Assembly (NCBI GenBank): GCA_015709695.1
Contig: CP054183.1
Location: 2,344,992 to 2,408,991, forward strand
Direction of reading: 5' to 3'
Length of the DNA stretch: 64,000 bases
From: Gammaproteobacteria bacterium
Lineage (GTDB): Bacteria > Pseudomonadota > Gammaproteobacteria > Steroidobacterales > GCA-2729495
The notes beneath the pieces are model-generated. The model saw nothing but the letters and a program-made list of their open reading frames with translations, did no database searches and was not told the DNA's origin. Every line of letters begins with the position of its first letter. Position 1 is the first letter of the stretch. The translations under genes were made by a program, and so were the position numbers. Shown here one piece after another: positions 53,557 to 64,000 of the stretch.

Positions 53557-56500
53557 TTCAGGTCACCTCCCAGGATGAAGCGCCGGTACAGCACCGGCAG
53601 CAGCACCAGCGTCAGTGCCGTGGAGGACACCAGCCCGCCGACGACGACGATGGCCAGCGGCTTCTGGATCTCCGACCCCGGGCCGCTGGCGAGCAGCAGC
53701 GGCACCAGGCCGAAGGCGGTGATGCTCGCGGTCATCAGCACCGGCCGCAGCCGGCGCAGGGCGCCCTCGCGCACCACGCTGTCCCCGGGCATGCCCTGCC
53801 CGGCGAGCTGGTTGAAGTAGCTCACCATCACCACGCCGTTGAGCACGGCGATGCCGAGCAGGGCGATGAAGCCCACCGAGGCCGGCACCGACAGGTACTC
53901 GCCGCTGATGAACAGCGCCGCCACGCCGCCCACCAGCGCGAAGGGCACGTTGGCGAGCACCAGCGCAGCCTGCTTCACCGAGTGGAAGGTGGTGAACAGC
54001 AGGGCGAAGATCAGCGCCAGCGAGACCGGCACGACAAGGGCCAGGCGCGCCGCGGCGCGCTGCTGGTTCTCGAACTGGCCGGAGTACACAACGTGGTAGC
54101 CATCCGGCAGTTGCAGCTCCGCGCCCATGCGGGCACGCACCTCATCGACGAAGCCGACCAGATCCCGGTCCGCGACGTTGCTCTGCACCGTCACGTAGCG
54201 CGCGGCGTTCTCGCGGTTGATGGCCACGGGACCGTCGGTGCGCTCCAGGCGCACCACCTCCCGCAGCGGGATGGCAACCCCGCCCGGTGTCGGGATGCGC
54301 AGCACCTCGAACAGCGCCGGCGACATGCGTACCTCCTCCCCGGCCCGCAGCACCAGCGGCGTGCGCCGGATGCCCTCCTGCACGATGCCGACGGGCAGGC
54401 CCTCGAGCTGGGCCTTGAGAAAGGCCGAGACATCGTCGACCGTCAGGCCGTAGCGGCCGGCGGCGAGGCGGTCCACCCTGGCCTGCAGGTACTGCACGCC
54501 TTCGTTCTTCTTGCTGAGCACGTCCTGCGCGCCCGGCACCGAGGCGACGATGGCCTCCACCTGGTCGGCAAGATGGTTGAGTGTCTCGATGTCGGTACCG
54601 AACAGCTTCACCGCCAGGTCACCGCGACTGCCGGTCAGCATCTCGGAGACGCGCATGTCGATCGGCTGGGTGAAGCCGTAGCTGATGCCGGGAAAGCCCT
54701 CCATGACCCGCCGGATCTGATCAGCCAGCCACTCCTTGTCGGGCTGCCGCCACTGGTCCCTGGGCTTCAGCACCAGGTAGCCGTCGGTCTCGTTGAGTCC
54801 CATGGGGTCGAGGCCGATTTCGTCGGAGCCCACCCGCGCCACGGCACCCACGACCTCGGGCACCTGCTGCATGATGGCTTGCTGCACCTTGAGGTCCAGG
54901 TCCAGGCTCTCCTCGAGGCTGATCGAGGGCAGCTTCTCCAGCTGGATCAGCAAGTCGCCCTCGTCGAGCGTCGGCATGAACGACTTGCCGATGAAGGGGA
55001 ACAGGACGACGGCCATGGCCAGCACGGCGACGGCTGCAATCATCACCGGGCGCGTGCGTGCCAGTGCGAAGTCGAGGATGGGCGTGTACAGGCGCACCGC
55101 CTGGCGCAGCAGCCAGGGATCCTCGTGCGCGCCCGCCTCCATCAGCCACGAGGCAAGCACCGGCACCACGGTCAGCGACAGCAGCAGGGCGGCGCCCAGC
55201 GCGAAGACGATGGTCAGCGCCACCGGCACGAACAGCTTGCCCTCGATCCCCTCCAGGGTCAGCAGCGGCATGAACACGATCATGATGATCAGCACGCCCG
55301 AGACCACCGGCGTGCCCACCTCGCGCACCGCGCGGAATACCTGGTGGAGCTTGTTCTGGCGGCTGTGGTCATGGGCGAGGTGCGTGACGATGTTCTCCAC
55401 CACCACCACCGCGCCATCCACCAGCATGCCGATGGCGATGGCCAGGCCGCCGAGGCTCATGAGGTTGGCCGAGAGGCCCACCCGGCGCATCAGCACGAAA
55501 GTCGCCAGCGCCGCAAGCGGCAGCGTCAGCGCCACGGTGAGCGCGGCGCGCACGTTGCCGAGGAACAGGAACAGCAGGGCCAGCACCAGCACCGTCGCCT
55601 CGAGCAGCGCGGTGGACACCGTGCCCACGGCGTGCTCGACCAGTACCGAGCGATCGTAGAACGGCCGGATGGTGATGCCTTCCGGCAGCGTGGGCGCCAA
55701 TTCGGCAAGGCGGGCCTCGACGGCGGCCGTCACCTGTTGCGCATTGGCGCCCCGCAGCGCCAGCACCAGGCCCTCCACGGCCTCGCCGCGGCCATCCTGG
55801 GTCACGCCGCCATAGCGGGTGAGCGCGCCGAGGCGCACCTCGGCGACGTCGGCCACGCGCACCGGCACGCCATTGACGTCCTTGACGACGATGCCGGCGA
55901 GCTGCTCGAGGCTCTGCACGGCGCCCTCCACGCGCAGCAGCCAGACCTCCTCGCCGTCGGTGAGGCGGCCGGCGCCGTCGTTGCGGTTACTCGCCTGGAT
56001 GGCGTCAGCCAGCTCGCCGAGCGTGACGCCGCGCGCGCTCATGGCGGCGTTGTCCGGCGCCACCTCGAAGGTCTTCACCAGGCCGCCGAGCGAGTTGACA
56101 TCGGCCACGCCCGGCAGCGTGCGCAGCTGCGGGCGGATCACCCAGTCGAGCAGCGCGCGCCGCTCGGCGAGGCCCAGGGTCTCGCCCTCGATGGTGAACA
56201 TGTACACGTCGGACAGCGGCGTGGTGATGGGAGCCAGGCCACCGGTGACGCCCTCCGGCAGATCCGCCAGCACGTTGTTCAGGCGCTCGGCCACCTGGCT
56301 GCGCGCCCAGTAGATGTCGGCACTGTCCTCGAAATCCACGGTGATGTCGGTGAGCCCGTACTTCGACACCGAGCGCAGGATGCGCTGGCGCGGGATGCCG
56401 AGCATCTCGGTCTCGATGGGCGCGGCGATGCGCGCCTCGATCTCCTCCGGCGTCATGCCCGGCGCCTTGAGGATGATCTTCACCTGCGTGGTGGAGATGT

Positions 56501-56621
56501 CCGGAAACGCATCGATGGGCAGCGAGAGCCAGGCCTGCACGCCGGCACCAATGAGCAGCAGCGTCAGGCCCAGCACCAGCAGCCGCTGGGTGAGCGAGAA
56601 CTCGATCAGCCGATCGATCAT
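53553..56621 (-). CDS. Heavy-metal RND efflux pump, CzcA/CusA family
   Basis: 1022 residues, 12 TM with two large periplasmic loops. N-terminal LPIDAFPDISTTQVKI is a hallmark of the HME subfamily. TM4 reads GGLAIAIGMLVDGAVVVVEN, with an acidic residue in the proton path, related to but distinct from the Cus (Cu/Ag) and Czc (Zn/Co/Cd) signatures, so metal identity is open. Other HME blocks: VVSGVLIIMIVFMPLLTLEG, KSFMPTLDEGD, LYRRFILGG. The ATG directly follows the adaptor stop (TAGATG). Expels metal ions from the cytoplasm or periplasm in exchange for protons. Confidence 0.92.
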   Translation of the reverse strand: MIDRLIEFSLTQRLLVLGLTLLLIGAGVQAWLSLPIDAFPDISTTQVKIILKAPGMTPEEIEARIAAPIETEMLGIPRQRILRSVSKYGLTDITVDFEDSADIYWARSQVAERLNNVLADLPEGVTGGLAPITTPLSDVYMFTIEGETLGLAERRALLDWVIRPQLRTLPGVADVNSLGGLVKTFEVAPDNAAMSARGVTLGELADAIQASNRNDGAGRLTDGEEVWLLRVEGAVQSLEQLAGIVVKDVNGVPVRVADVAEVRLGALTRYGGVTQDGRGEAVEGLVLALRGANAQQVTAAVEARLAELAPTLPEGITIRPFYDRSVLVEHAVGTVSTALLEATVLVLALLFLFLGNVRAALTVALTLPLAALATFVLMRRVGLSANLMSLGGLAIAIGMLVDGAVVVVENIVTHLAHDHSRQNKLHQVFRAVREVGTPVVSGVLIIMIVFMPLLTLEGIEGKLFVPVALTIVFALGAALLLSLTVVPVLASWLMEAGAHEDPWLLRQAVRLYTPILDFALARTRPVMIAAVAVLAMAVVLFPFIGKSFMPTLDEGDLLIQLEKLPSISLEESLDLDLKVQQAIMQQVPEVVGAVARVGSDEIGLDPMGLNETDGYLVLKPRDQWRQPDKEWLADQIRRVMEGFPGISYGFTQPIDMRVSEMLTGSRGDLAVKLFGTDIETLNHLADQVEAIVASVPGAQDVLSKKNEGVQYLQARVDRLAAGRYGLTVDDVSAFLKAQLEGLPVGIVQEGIRRTPLVLRAGEEVRMSPALFEVLRIPTPGGVAIPLREVVRLERTDGPVAINRENAARYVTVQSNVADRDLVGFVDEVRARMGAELQLPDGYHVVYSGQFENQQRAAARLALVVPVSLALIFALLFTTFHSVKQAALVLANVPFALVGGVAALFISGEYLSVPASVGFIALLGIAVLNGVVMVSYFNQLAGQGMPGDSVVREGALRRLRPVLMTASITAFGLVPLLLASGPGSEIQKPLAIVVVGGLVSSTALTLVLLPVLYRRFILGGDLK

Positions 56622-57707
56622 CTACTCGCCTCCCATGCCCTGCCAGGCCGCCTTGACCGCGGCGACGCCCTCCACCACCACGCGCTCCTTGCCGGTGAAC
56701 GGCGCCTCGACCGCGGCCGACTGCCCGGAGCGCGACAGCACCTGCACCGCCATCGGCACGAAGCCGCCGGCCGCCTCGACGAAGACCCAGTCCTTGCCGT
56801 CCTGGCGCACGATGGCGCGGCCCGGCACCCGCCACTTCTGCGCGCCGGCCTTGCCCTCGATGCGCACCGTCACCTGCTGGTTGAGGCGCAGCTCGCCACC
56901 GGGGTTGGCGACCTGGGCACGGATCAGCACCGCCTGCGCCGCGCTGACGCTGCTGCCCACCACCAGCACGCTGCCCTCGGCGCGGGTGCCCGGCACCACC
57001 ACCTTCTGCCCGGGCGCCACCAGCGAGGCGATGTCCACCGGCGCGTGGATCTCCAGCCAGAGCGTGCCGAGGCTGGCGATGCGCAACAGCGGCGTGGCGG
57101 CCTCGACGCGCCCGCCGGTCGCCGCCTGCACCTCCAGCACGGTGCCGGCGATCGGCGCGACGAGGTTGACGCTGTCGCTGAGCTTCTCGCCCTGCTCGGC
57201 CGCGGCGATCTCCGCCGCCGAGAAGCCCATGAGCTTCAGCGAAGCGCGCCGCTCCGCGAGGTGGGCCCGTGCCTGGGTCAGCGCGGCGCGGGTCGCCTGC
57301 ACGCGCGACTCGGCGACGATGCCTTCCTGGAACAGCGCCTCGTCGCGCTTCGCCGATTCCCCGGCCAGCCGCGCCTGCACCGCGGCCTCGGCGGTATCGC
57401 GCTGCGCGGTGGCCAGCGCCTCGCCGCTCAGCGTGGCGACCGGCTGGCCCGCCTTGACGCTGTCGCCGAGCGCGACCATCACCCGCGAGATCATCCCGGC
57501 CACCGGCGCCGCCACCACGCGCTCGCGGTCCGGCGGCACGGTCACCGTAGCCGGCAGGCCCGCGGCCGCGGTGCCGGCATCGGCCGACAGCGGCGCGGTG
57601 ACGACGCCCAGCGCCGCGCGCTGTTCGGCGCTGAAGGCGATGGGCTTGTCCTCTGCCTGGGCGGACAGGACAAGAAACGGCACGAGAATGACAAACAGAC
57701 GGTGCAT
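56622..57707 (-). CDS. Periplasmic adaptor (membrane-fusion protein), CzcB-like
   Basis: 361 residues. ATG 57707 with AGGAG 8 nt upstream; signal peptide LFVILVPFLVLSAQA. Adaptor architecture: barrel-sandwich lipoyl halves (PVAGMISRVMVALGDSVKAG, VAPIAGTVLEVQAATGGRV), an alpha-hairpin (ALATAQRDTAEAAVQARLAG to AALTQARAHLAERRASL) and beta-barrel domain (WRVPGRAIVRQDGKDWVFVE). Lacks the C-terminal metal-binding extension of some CusB/CzcB proteins. Links the RND pump and TolC protein. Confidence 0.88.
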   Translation of the reverse strand: MHRLFVILVPFLVLSAQAEDKPIAFSAEQRAALGVVTAPLSADAGTAAAGLPATVTVPPDRERVVAAPVAGMISRVMVALGDSVKAGQPVATLSGEALATAQRDTAEAAVQARLAGESAKRDEALFQEGIVAESRVQATRAALTQARAHLAERRASLKLMGFSAAEIAAAEQGEKLSDSVNLVAPIAGTVLEVQAATGGRVEAATPLLRIASLGTLWLEIHAPVDIASLVAPGQKVVVPGTRAEGSVLVVGSSVSAAQAVLIRAQVANPGGELRLNQQVTVRIEGKAGAQKWRVPGRAIVRQDGKDWVFVEAAGGFVPMAVQVLSRSGQSAAVEAPFTGKERVVVEGVAAVKAAWQGMGGE

Positions 57708-57791
57708 CACACGCTCCTGGGTTGGCGACGACACCAGCTCCCGGCTGGCACGCCTGCCTCGAAAGGGGCCCGCGTCGGGGCCGGGTCCGGC

Positions 57792-58139
57792 TCAGCCCGC
57801 GCTGCGTGGCGGGCGATCGCGGACCGGGGGGATATGCGAGGCGTGGATGCCAGCCAGGGCGGGCGCGGGCTTGCCGGACGGCTGGATGCCGGCCAGCGGG
57901 GTGCAGTCCGGGATGATCAGGGACGGCACGTGGTTGCAGTGATGACCGTGTTCGCCATCGGCCGGGCTGCTGTCGCCGTCAGGGCCGGGGCCGGCCATGT
58001 CGGCACCGGCCAGCTGGCTGGCCGGCTGATGCACCTCGCCCGCGGTCACTTCGCCCGGATGCAGGTGCAGGCTCGCCGCGGCCCAGCTGTACTGCAGGGG
58101 CACGAGAACCATGAGCATCAGGGCGATGGCGCGACGCAT
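57792..58139 (-). CDS. CzcI-like small periplasmic metal-response protein
   Basis: 115 residues. Signal peptide MRRAIALMLMVLVPLQYSWA, matching the CzcI family opening (PLQFSWA). The mature part has clustered His (LHLHPGE, EHGHHCNHVPS, HASHIPP) and two Cys. First gene of the leftward efflux operon, 84 bp before the adaptor gene. CzcI-like proteins are linked to regulation or metal sensing of Czc systems. No good Shine-Dalgarno is seen before ATG 58139. Confidence 0.72.
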   Translation of the reverse strand: MRRAIALMLMVLVPLQYSWAAASLHLHPGEVTAGEVHQPASQLAGADMAGPGPDGDSSPADGEHGHHCNHVPSLIIPDCTPLAGIQPSGKPAPALAGIHASHIPPVRDRPPRSAG

Positions 58140-58297
58140 GGGCCGGGAGGTTCTGCTGGTGATTGTGGCGGCGTGGCGAAGGATGCCACAACCATCCCGC
58201 GCGGCCCAGCCGCGTCCGGAACCCGTGGTGCGGCCAATTGCCGCGCCCCTGCCGGATGCCCCGGCGCCAGGAGGTGCCGCGCGTGACAAGCCGCTGC

Positions 58298-60754
<2,457 letters not shown>

Positions 60755-60806
60755 CCGCCCATGGTACCGGGGAAGGCGGCCAGCGTCCCCACCGGCAGCC
60801 GTCGGT

Positions 60807-60812
60807 TAACAT
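60807..60812 (+). promoter_or_regulatory. -10 box TAACAT, leaderless arrangement
   Basis: TAACAT lies 6 nt before ATG 60819 of the response regulator, with no Shine-Dalgarno. It has similar spacing to the TAGAAT boxes at 13330 and 34438. Confidence 0.4.
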
Positions 60813-60818
60813 ACCGCC

Positions 60819-61481
60819 ATGAGACTGCTGCTGGTCGAGGACGACGCCATGATCGGCGAGGCCGTGCGCCTCGGGCTGCGCAAGCAGGGCCTGGCGGTGG
60901 ACTGGGTGCAGGACGGCGCCGCAGCAAAGGCGGCGCTGGGCGCCGAGGGCTTCGACCTGGTGCTGCTCGACCTCGGCCTGCCGAAGATGGACGGCCTGCA
61001 GGTCCTGAAGTGGCTGCGCGGCACCGGCAGCAAGGTGCCGGTGCTGATCCTCACCGCGCGCGACTCGGTCAACGACCGCATCCGCGGCCTCGATGCCGGG
61101 GCCGACGACTACATCGTCAAGCCCTTCGATTTCGACGAGCTCGCCGCGCGGGTGCGCGCCGTGCAGCGGCGTCATTCCGGCCGCGCCGAGAACCTGGTCG
61201 AGCATCTCGGCATCACCCTCGACCCGGCCAGCCATGCGGTTACCCGCGATGGCGAGCCGGTCAACCTCTCCCACCGCGAGTTCGCGCTGCTGGAGGCGCT
61301 GCTGGAGCGGCCCGGCCAGGTGCTGTCGCGCACCCAGCTCGAGGAACGCCTCTACGGCTGGGGCGAGGAAGTGGAGAGCAACGCCGTCGAGGTACACATC
61401 CACAACCTGCGCAAGAAGCTCGGCGCGGAGTACATCCAGAACGTGCGCGGCGTCGGCTACCGGGTACGCGCCGCCGCATGA
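60819..61481 (+). CDS. OmpR-family response regulator, QseB/PmrA-like
   Basis: 220 residues. Receiver with LLLVEDD, Asp51 in LVLLDLGLPK, Thr in ILTARD and Lys in YIVKPFDF. Winged helix with LSHREFALLEALLERPGQVL, SRTQLEERLYGW, ESNAVEVHIHNLRKKLG and IQNVRGVGYRV, a close match to the QseB/PmrA/BasR class. The stop overlaps the kinase start (ATGA). Probably binds YTTAAK-type direct repeats, two of which lie downstream of the kinase gene. Confidence 0.9.
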   Translation: MRLLLVEDDAMIGEAVRLGLRKQGLAVDWVQDGAAAKAALGAEGFDLVLLDLGLPKMDGLQVLKWLRGTGSKVPVLILTARDSVNDRIRGLDAGADDYIVKPFDFDELAARVRAVQRRHSGRAENLVEHLGITLDPASHAVTRDGEPVNLSHREFALLEALLERPGQVLSRTQLEERLYGWGEEVESNAVEVHIHNLRKKLGAEYIQNVRGVGYRVRAAA

Positions 61482-62800
61482 CCACCATCCGCGCGCGGCT
61501 GCTGCTGTGGCTGCTGTCGGCGGTGGTCGCGGCGGGACTCTCCGGCGCCTTCACGCTGTACGAGAACGCCCGGGACGGGCTCGACCAGGTCTTCGACGAG
61601 CAGCTGCAGCAGACGGCGCTGTCGCTGCGCGACCAGTCCTTCGAGTTCGCGCTGCCGCCGCAGCTGCCGGCCACCGAGACCCGCAACAGCGTGGTGGTGC
61701 AGGTGTGGAACATCACCGGGGTGCGCGTCTACTTCTCCGAGCTCTACCGCGAGCTGCCCGGCCTGCAGCGGCCGGGCTTCTCCAACGTGCAGGTGAACAA
61801 GGCGCCGTGGCGGGTGTATTCGCTGCCGAGCCGCGGTTACGTGATCCAGGTGGCACAGCCGCTGGCCGTGCGCCAGCAGCGCGCGGCGGCGCTCGCCGTG
61901 CGCACGCTGGCCCCGCTCGGCCTGATGCTGCCGGTGCTGGGCGCCGCCATCTGGCTCATCGTCGGCGCGCAGCTGCGCCCGCTGGACCGGCTCGCCGACT
62001 CGGTGCGCATGCGCCAGCCCGACGCGCTGGAACCGCTGGGCGAGTCCGCTCTGCCCGACGAGATCCGCCCGCTGGTGGTGGCGCTGAACGAGCTGCTGGC
62101 GCGACTGCGCGCCGCGCTCGGTGCGCAGCAGGCCTTCGTCGCCGATGCCGCCCACGAGCTGCGCACGCCGCTCACGGCGCTGCGCCTGCAGCTGCAGCTG
62201 GCCGAGCAGGCCGGTGACGAGACGGAGAAGCAAGCCGCCTTCACGCAGCTGCGCGCTGGCATCGAGCGCGCCGCGCGACTGGTCGAGCAGCTGCTCAACC
62301 TCGCGCGGCACGAGGGCGCGGCAGCCGCCACCGGCAGCGTGGCGCTGGACGAACTGGCGCGCGAAGTCGTCGGCGACCTCGCCACGCTTGCCGAGGCGCG
62401 CAGGCAGGATCTCGGCATCGCCGGCAGCGAACCGGTCACGGTGCACGGCGATGCGCATGCGCTGCGCATGCTCCTGCGCAACCTGGTGGACAACGCGCTG
62501 CGCTACACGCCGGAAGGCGGGCGAGTCGATGTCACCGTGGGACGCGCGGCCGGCGCGCCGTTCCTGCAGGTCACCGATACCGGGCCCGGCATCGCGCCCG
62601 CGGATCGCGAGCGGGTCTTCGACCGCTTCTACCGGGTCGCCGGCGCCGGCGCCGCCGGCACCGGACTGGGCCTCGCCATCGCCCAGAGCATCGTGAAAAA
62701 CCATCACGCAAACATCGAGTTGGGGGATAACCCGGACGGCCCCGGCCTGCGTGTCACGGTGCGTTTCCCGGCCCCGCCCGGTGTGTTAAGGGTCTCTTAA
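61478..62800 (+). CDS. Sensor histidine kinase, QseC/PmrB-like
   Basis: 440 residues. TM1 at about 8-28 (LLLWLLSAVVAAGLSGAF), a periplasmic sensor of ~115 residues, TM2 near 145-165, HAMP-like region, H-box DAAHELRTPLTALR with phospho-acceptor His near 225, boxes N (RNLVDNALRYTPEGG), G1 (DTGPGIAP), F (FDRFYRV) and G2 (GTGLGLAIA). Cognate of the preceding regulator. The sensor domain has no obvious acidic iron-binding ExxE motif of PmrB. Followed by a terminator and then degP. Confidence 0.9.
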   Translation: MTTIRARLLLWLLSAVVAAGLSGAFTLYENARDGLDQVFDEQLQQTALSLRDQSFEFALPPQLPATETRNSVVVQVWNITGVRVYFSELYRELPGLQRPGFSNVQVNKAPWRVYSLPSRGYVIQVAQPLAVRQQRAAALAVRTLAPLGLMLPVLGAAIWLIVGAQLRPLDRLADSVRMRQPDALEPLGESALPDEIRPLVVALNELLARLRAALGAQQAFVADAAHELRTPLTALRLQLQLAEQAGDETEKQAAFTQLRAGIERAARLVEQLLNLARHEGAAAATGSVALDELAREVVGDLATLAEARRQDLGIAGSEPVTVHGDAHALRMLLRNLVDNALRYTPEGGRVDVTVGRAAGAPFLQVTDTGPGIAPADRERVFDRFYRVAGAGAAGTGLGLAIAQSIVKNHHANIELGDNPDGPGLRVTVRFPAPPGVLRVS

Positions 62801-62801
62801 G
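62785..62801. promoter_or_regulatory. PmrA/QseB-like box GTTAAG-N5-CTTAAG
   Basis: Two half-sites separated by 5 nt (11-bp repeat period), as in the YTTAAK-N5-YTTAAK box of PmrA/QseB-class regulators. It overlaps the kinase stop codon, upstream of degP. Confidence 0.45.
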
Positions 62802-62884
62802 ACAGGCCTCGTACGCTGCACACCATGGATTCAGGCACAGTCACCTGACTCCTCCAGCGAGAAGCGAAAGTAGGTTGGGTACAG

Positions 62885-62913
62885 AAACAGGCCGGCTCCC
62901 CCCCGGCCTGTTT
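62885..62913 (+). terminator. Hairpin terminator after the QseBC-like pair
   Basis: AAACAGGCCGG (62885-62895) pairs perfectly with CCGGCCTGTTT (62903-62913) around a 7-nt loop. The downstream sequence CATTTCG has only a short T-run, so efficiency is uncertain. Confidence 0.6.
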
Positions 62914-62970
62914 CATTTCGTGACGGACCTCGCGCTGCGCTTCGCAAAATGTTTTCCCGCAGCATGAAAG

Positions 62971-62987
62971 TGTAAGCATGCCTTAAG
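62971..62987. promoter_or_regulatory. PmrA/QseB-like box TGTAAG-N5-CTTAAG
   Basis: A second box of the same design, 186 bp after the first and 56 bp before degP, well placed to control degP transcription. Confidence 0.45.
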
Positions 62988-63042
62988 GGTCAGCCGCTAC
63001 CTTGCATCGACATCGGGTTTCGTTGTCGTGCAGGTGTCAGCA

Positions 63043-64000
63043 ATGACCATCGCCAGGAAGACCAGGATTCTTTTGACTACCGGCGCCGCCGCCGCCATCG
63101 TCGCTGGTGCGGCTGCTTTCCTCCCCACGGCATGGCACTCCCCCGCCAACGCCGCGACCCCCCCCGAGCCGCCCGCGACATCCTCCAGGGCGGCGGCGCC
63201 GGTATCCTCTCCCGCCATCACCGGGCTGCCCGACTTCAGCCCGCTCGTCGAGCGCTACGGCCCCGCGGTGGTCAACATCACCGTCAAGCAGGACGTGAAG
63301 ACCGCCATGCGCGGCCCGCCCGGAATGGGTGGTCCGGATGACGACGAACAGCAGGCCCTGCCGTTCTTCTTCCGCGGCCTGCCGATGATGCCGCGCCGCC
63401 AGCCGGTCATGGGCGAAGGCTCCGGCTTCATCATCGACTCCTCCGGCCTGATCCTCACCAATGCGCACGTGGTCGACGATGCCGACCGCGTGACCGTGAA
63501 GCTGACCGACAAGCGCGAGTTCACCGCGAAGGTGCTCGGCAAGGACAGGCAGACCGACGTCGCGGTGCTGAAGATCGAGGCGAAGGACCTGCCCACGGTG
63601 GTGATGGGCGACTCTGCCGACCTCAAGGTCGGCCAGTGGGTGCTCGCCATCGGCTCGCCCTTCGGCTTCGAGAACACCGTCACTGCCGGTATCGTCAGTG
63701 CCAAGGGCCGCGCGCTGCCCGACGACACCTATGTGCCGTTCATCCAGACGGACGTGGCCGTCAACCCCGGCAATTCCGGTGGGCCGCTGTTCAACCTGCA
63801 GGGCCAGGTGGTCGGCATCAATTCGCAGATATTCAGCCGCACCGGCGGCTACGAAGGGCTGTCCTTCGCCATTCCCATCGACGTCGCCCTGCGCGTGCAG
63901 CGCGAGCTGGTGGCCAATGGCCATGTCTCCCGCGGCTGGCTCGGCGTCGGCATCCAGGGCATGAGCCGGGAACTGGCGGCCAGCTTCGGCCTCGACCAGC
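63043..64000 (+). CDS. DegP/HtrA-family periplasmic serine protease, 3' end missing
   Basis: 319 codons visible; the frame is open at the window edge. Signal/anchor segment after ATG 63043 (LTTGAAAAIVAGAAAFLP). Trypsin-like domain with GSGFIIDSSGLILTNAHVV (His near 142), TDVAVLK (Asp near 172) and NPGNSGGPL (Ser near 245). A Pro/Met-rich flexible segment (RGLPMMPRRQPVMG) lies in loop LA as in DegP/MucD. The sequence ends as PDZ1 begins (SRGWLGVGIQGM). Degrades or refolds damaged envelope proteins. DegP, DegQ and MucD cannot be separated without the C-terminus. Confidence 0.92.
   Translation, partial: MTIARKTRILLTTGAAAAIVAGAAAFLPTAWHSPANAATPPEPPATSSRAAAPVSSPAITGLPDFSPLVERYGPAVVNITVKQDVKTAMRGPPGMGGPDDDEQQALPFFFRGLPMMPRRQPVMGEGSGFIIDSSGLILTNAHVVDDADRVTVKLTDKREFTAKVLGKDRQTDVAVLKIEAKDLPTVVMGDSADLKVGQWVLAIGSPFGFENTVTAGIVSAKGRALPDDTYVPFIQTDVAVNPGNSGGPLFNLQGQVVGINSQIFSRTGGYEGLSFAIPIDVALRVQRELVANGHVSRGWLGVGIQGMSRELAASFGLDQ

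Noticed and set aside
53982..58286. 1,434-codon open frame on the plus strand
   Set aside because: Antisense to the RND pump and adaptor genes, whose families and overlaps are clear. No recognisable motif.

Overview
The window is GC-rich, densely packed bacterial chromosome with no rRNA, tRNA, CRISPR array, transposase or phage gene that I could see. Gene content (Uup, HrpB, a SecB-like chaperone, YgiQ, CpxRA-like and RegBA-type two-component systems, a CzcCBA/CzcI efflux set, and three TonB-dependent receptors, two of which carry the EEIVVTA/EEIIVTA N-terminal signature) points to an environmental gammaproteobacterium, perhaps near Steroidobacteraceae, Nevskiaceae or Xanthomonadales. That placement is inference. 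Both window ends cut genes: uup lacks its 5' end and a DegP-type protease lacks its 3' end.

Layout. 1-16 kb holds housekeeping and nucleic-acid genes: uup, a pseudouridine synthase-methyltransferase fusion, an RlmN-like enzyme, an alkylpurine glycosylase, hrpB and a secB-like gene. Between them lie a large PQQ-dehydrogenase/cytochrome lipoprotein, an FGGY kinase and a CpxRA-like pair. 16-25 kb holds a TonB receptor, a TPR-glycosyltransferase/methyltransferase pair disrupted at its 3' end by a 2.2-kb segment encoding two exported proteins, and a class D beta-lactamase. 24.6-33 kb is a leftward block: sulfatase with a TetR regulator, then putrescine catabolism (puuB, spuC, puuA, puuD). 33-41 kb holds regB-regA with a thioredoxin-like gene, then a P-type ATPase and a His-rich CDF transporter. 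41-50 kb holds a TrpB-like enzyme and a tight five-gene leftward operon (FG-GAP/haem lipoprotein, SDR, MFS, nitrilase-family enzyme, TonB receptor). 50-58 kb is a heavy-metal RND efflux operon ending in a BtuB-like receptor. 58-64 kb holds ygiQ, a QseBC/PmrAB-like pair and degP.

The most unusual signals are non-coding or overlaid on coding sequence. (1) ygiQ contains about 107 extra residues built from palindromic elements: three copies of an identical 26-nt core, two of them in perfect hairpins whose stems differ in sequence. (2) A 59-bp exact direct repeat brackets the 2.2-kb segment, and the outer copy preserves what looks like the original C-terminus of the TPR gene. (3) A 196-bp in-register palindrome separates puuA from spuC. 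(4) Smaller palindromes lie between genes at 1.5, 16.1, 24.6 and 41.2 kb. (5) TA-rich -10 boxes sit 6-7 nt before three start codons, suggesting leaderless mRNAs. (6) Two direct-repeat PmrA/QseB-like boxes lie between the sensor kinase and degP. No intergenic stretch exceeds 300 bp.
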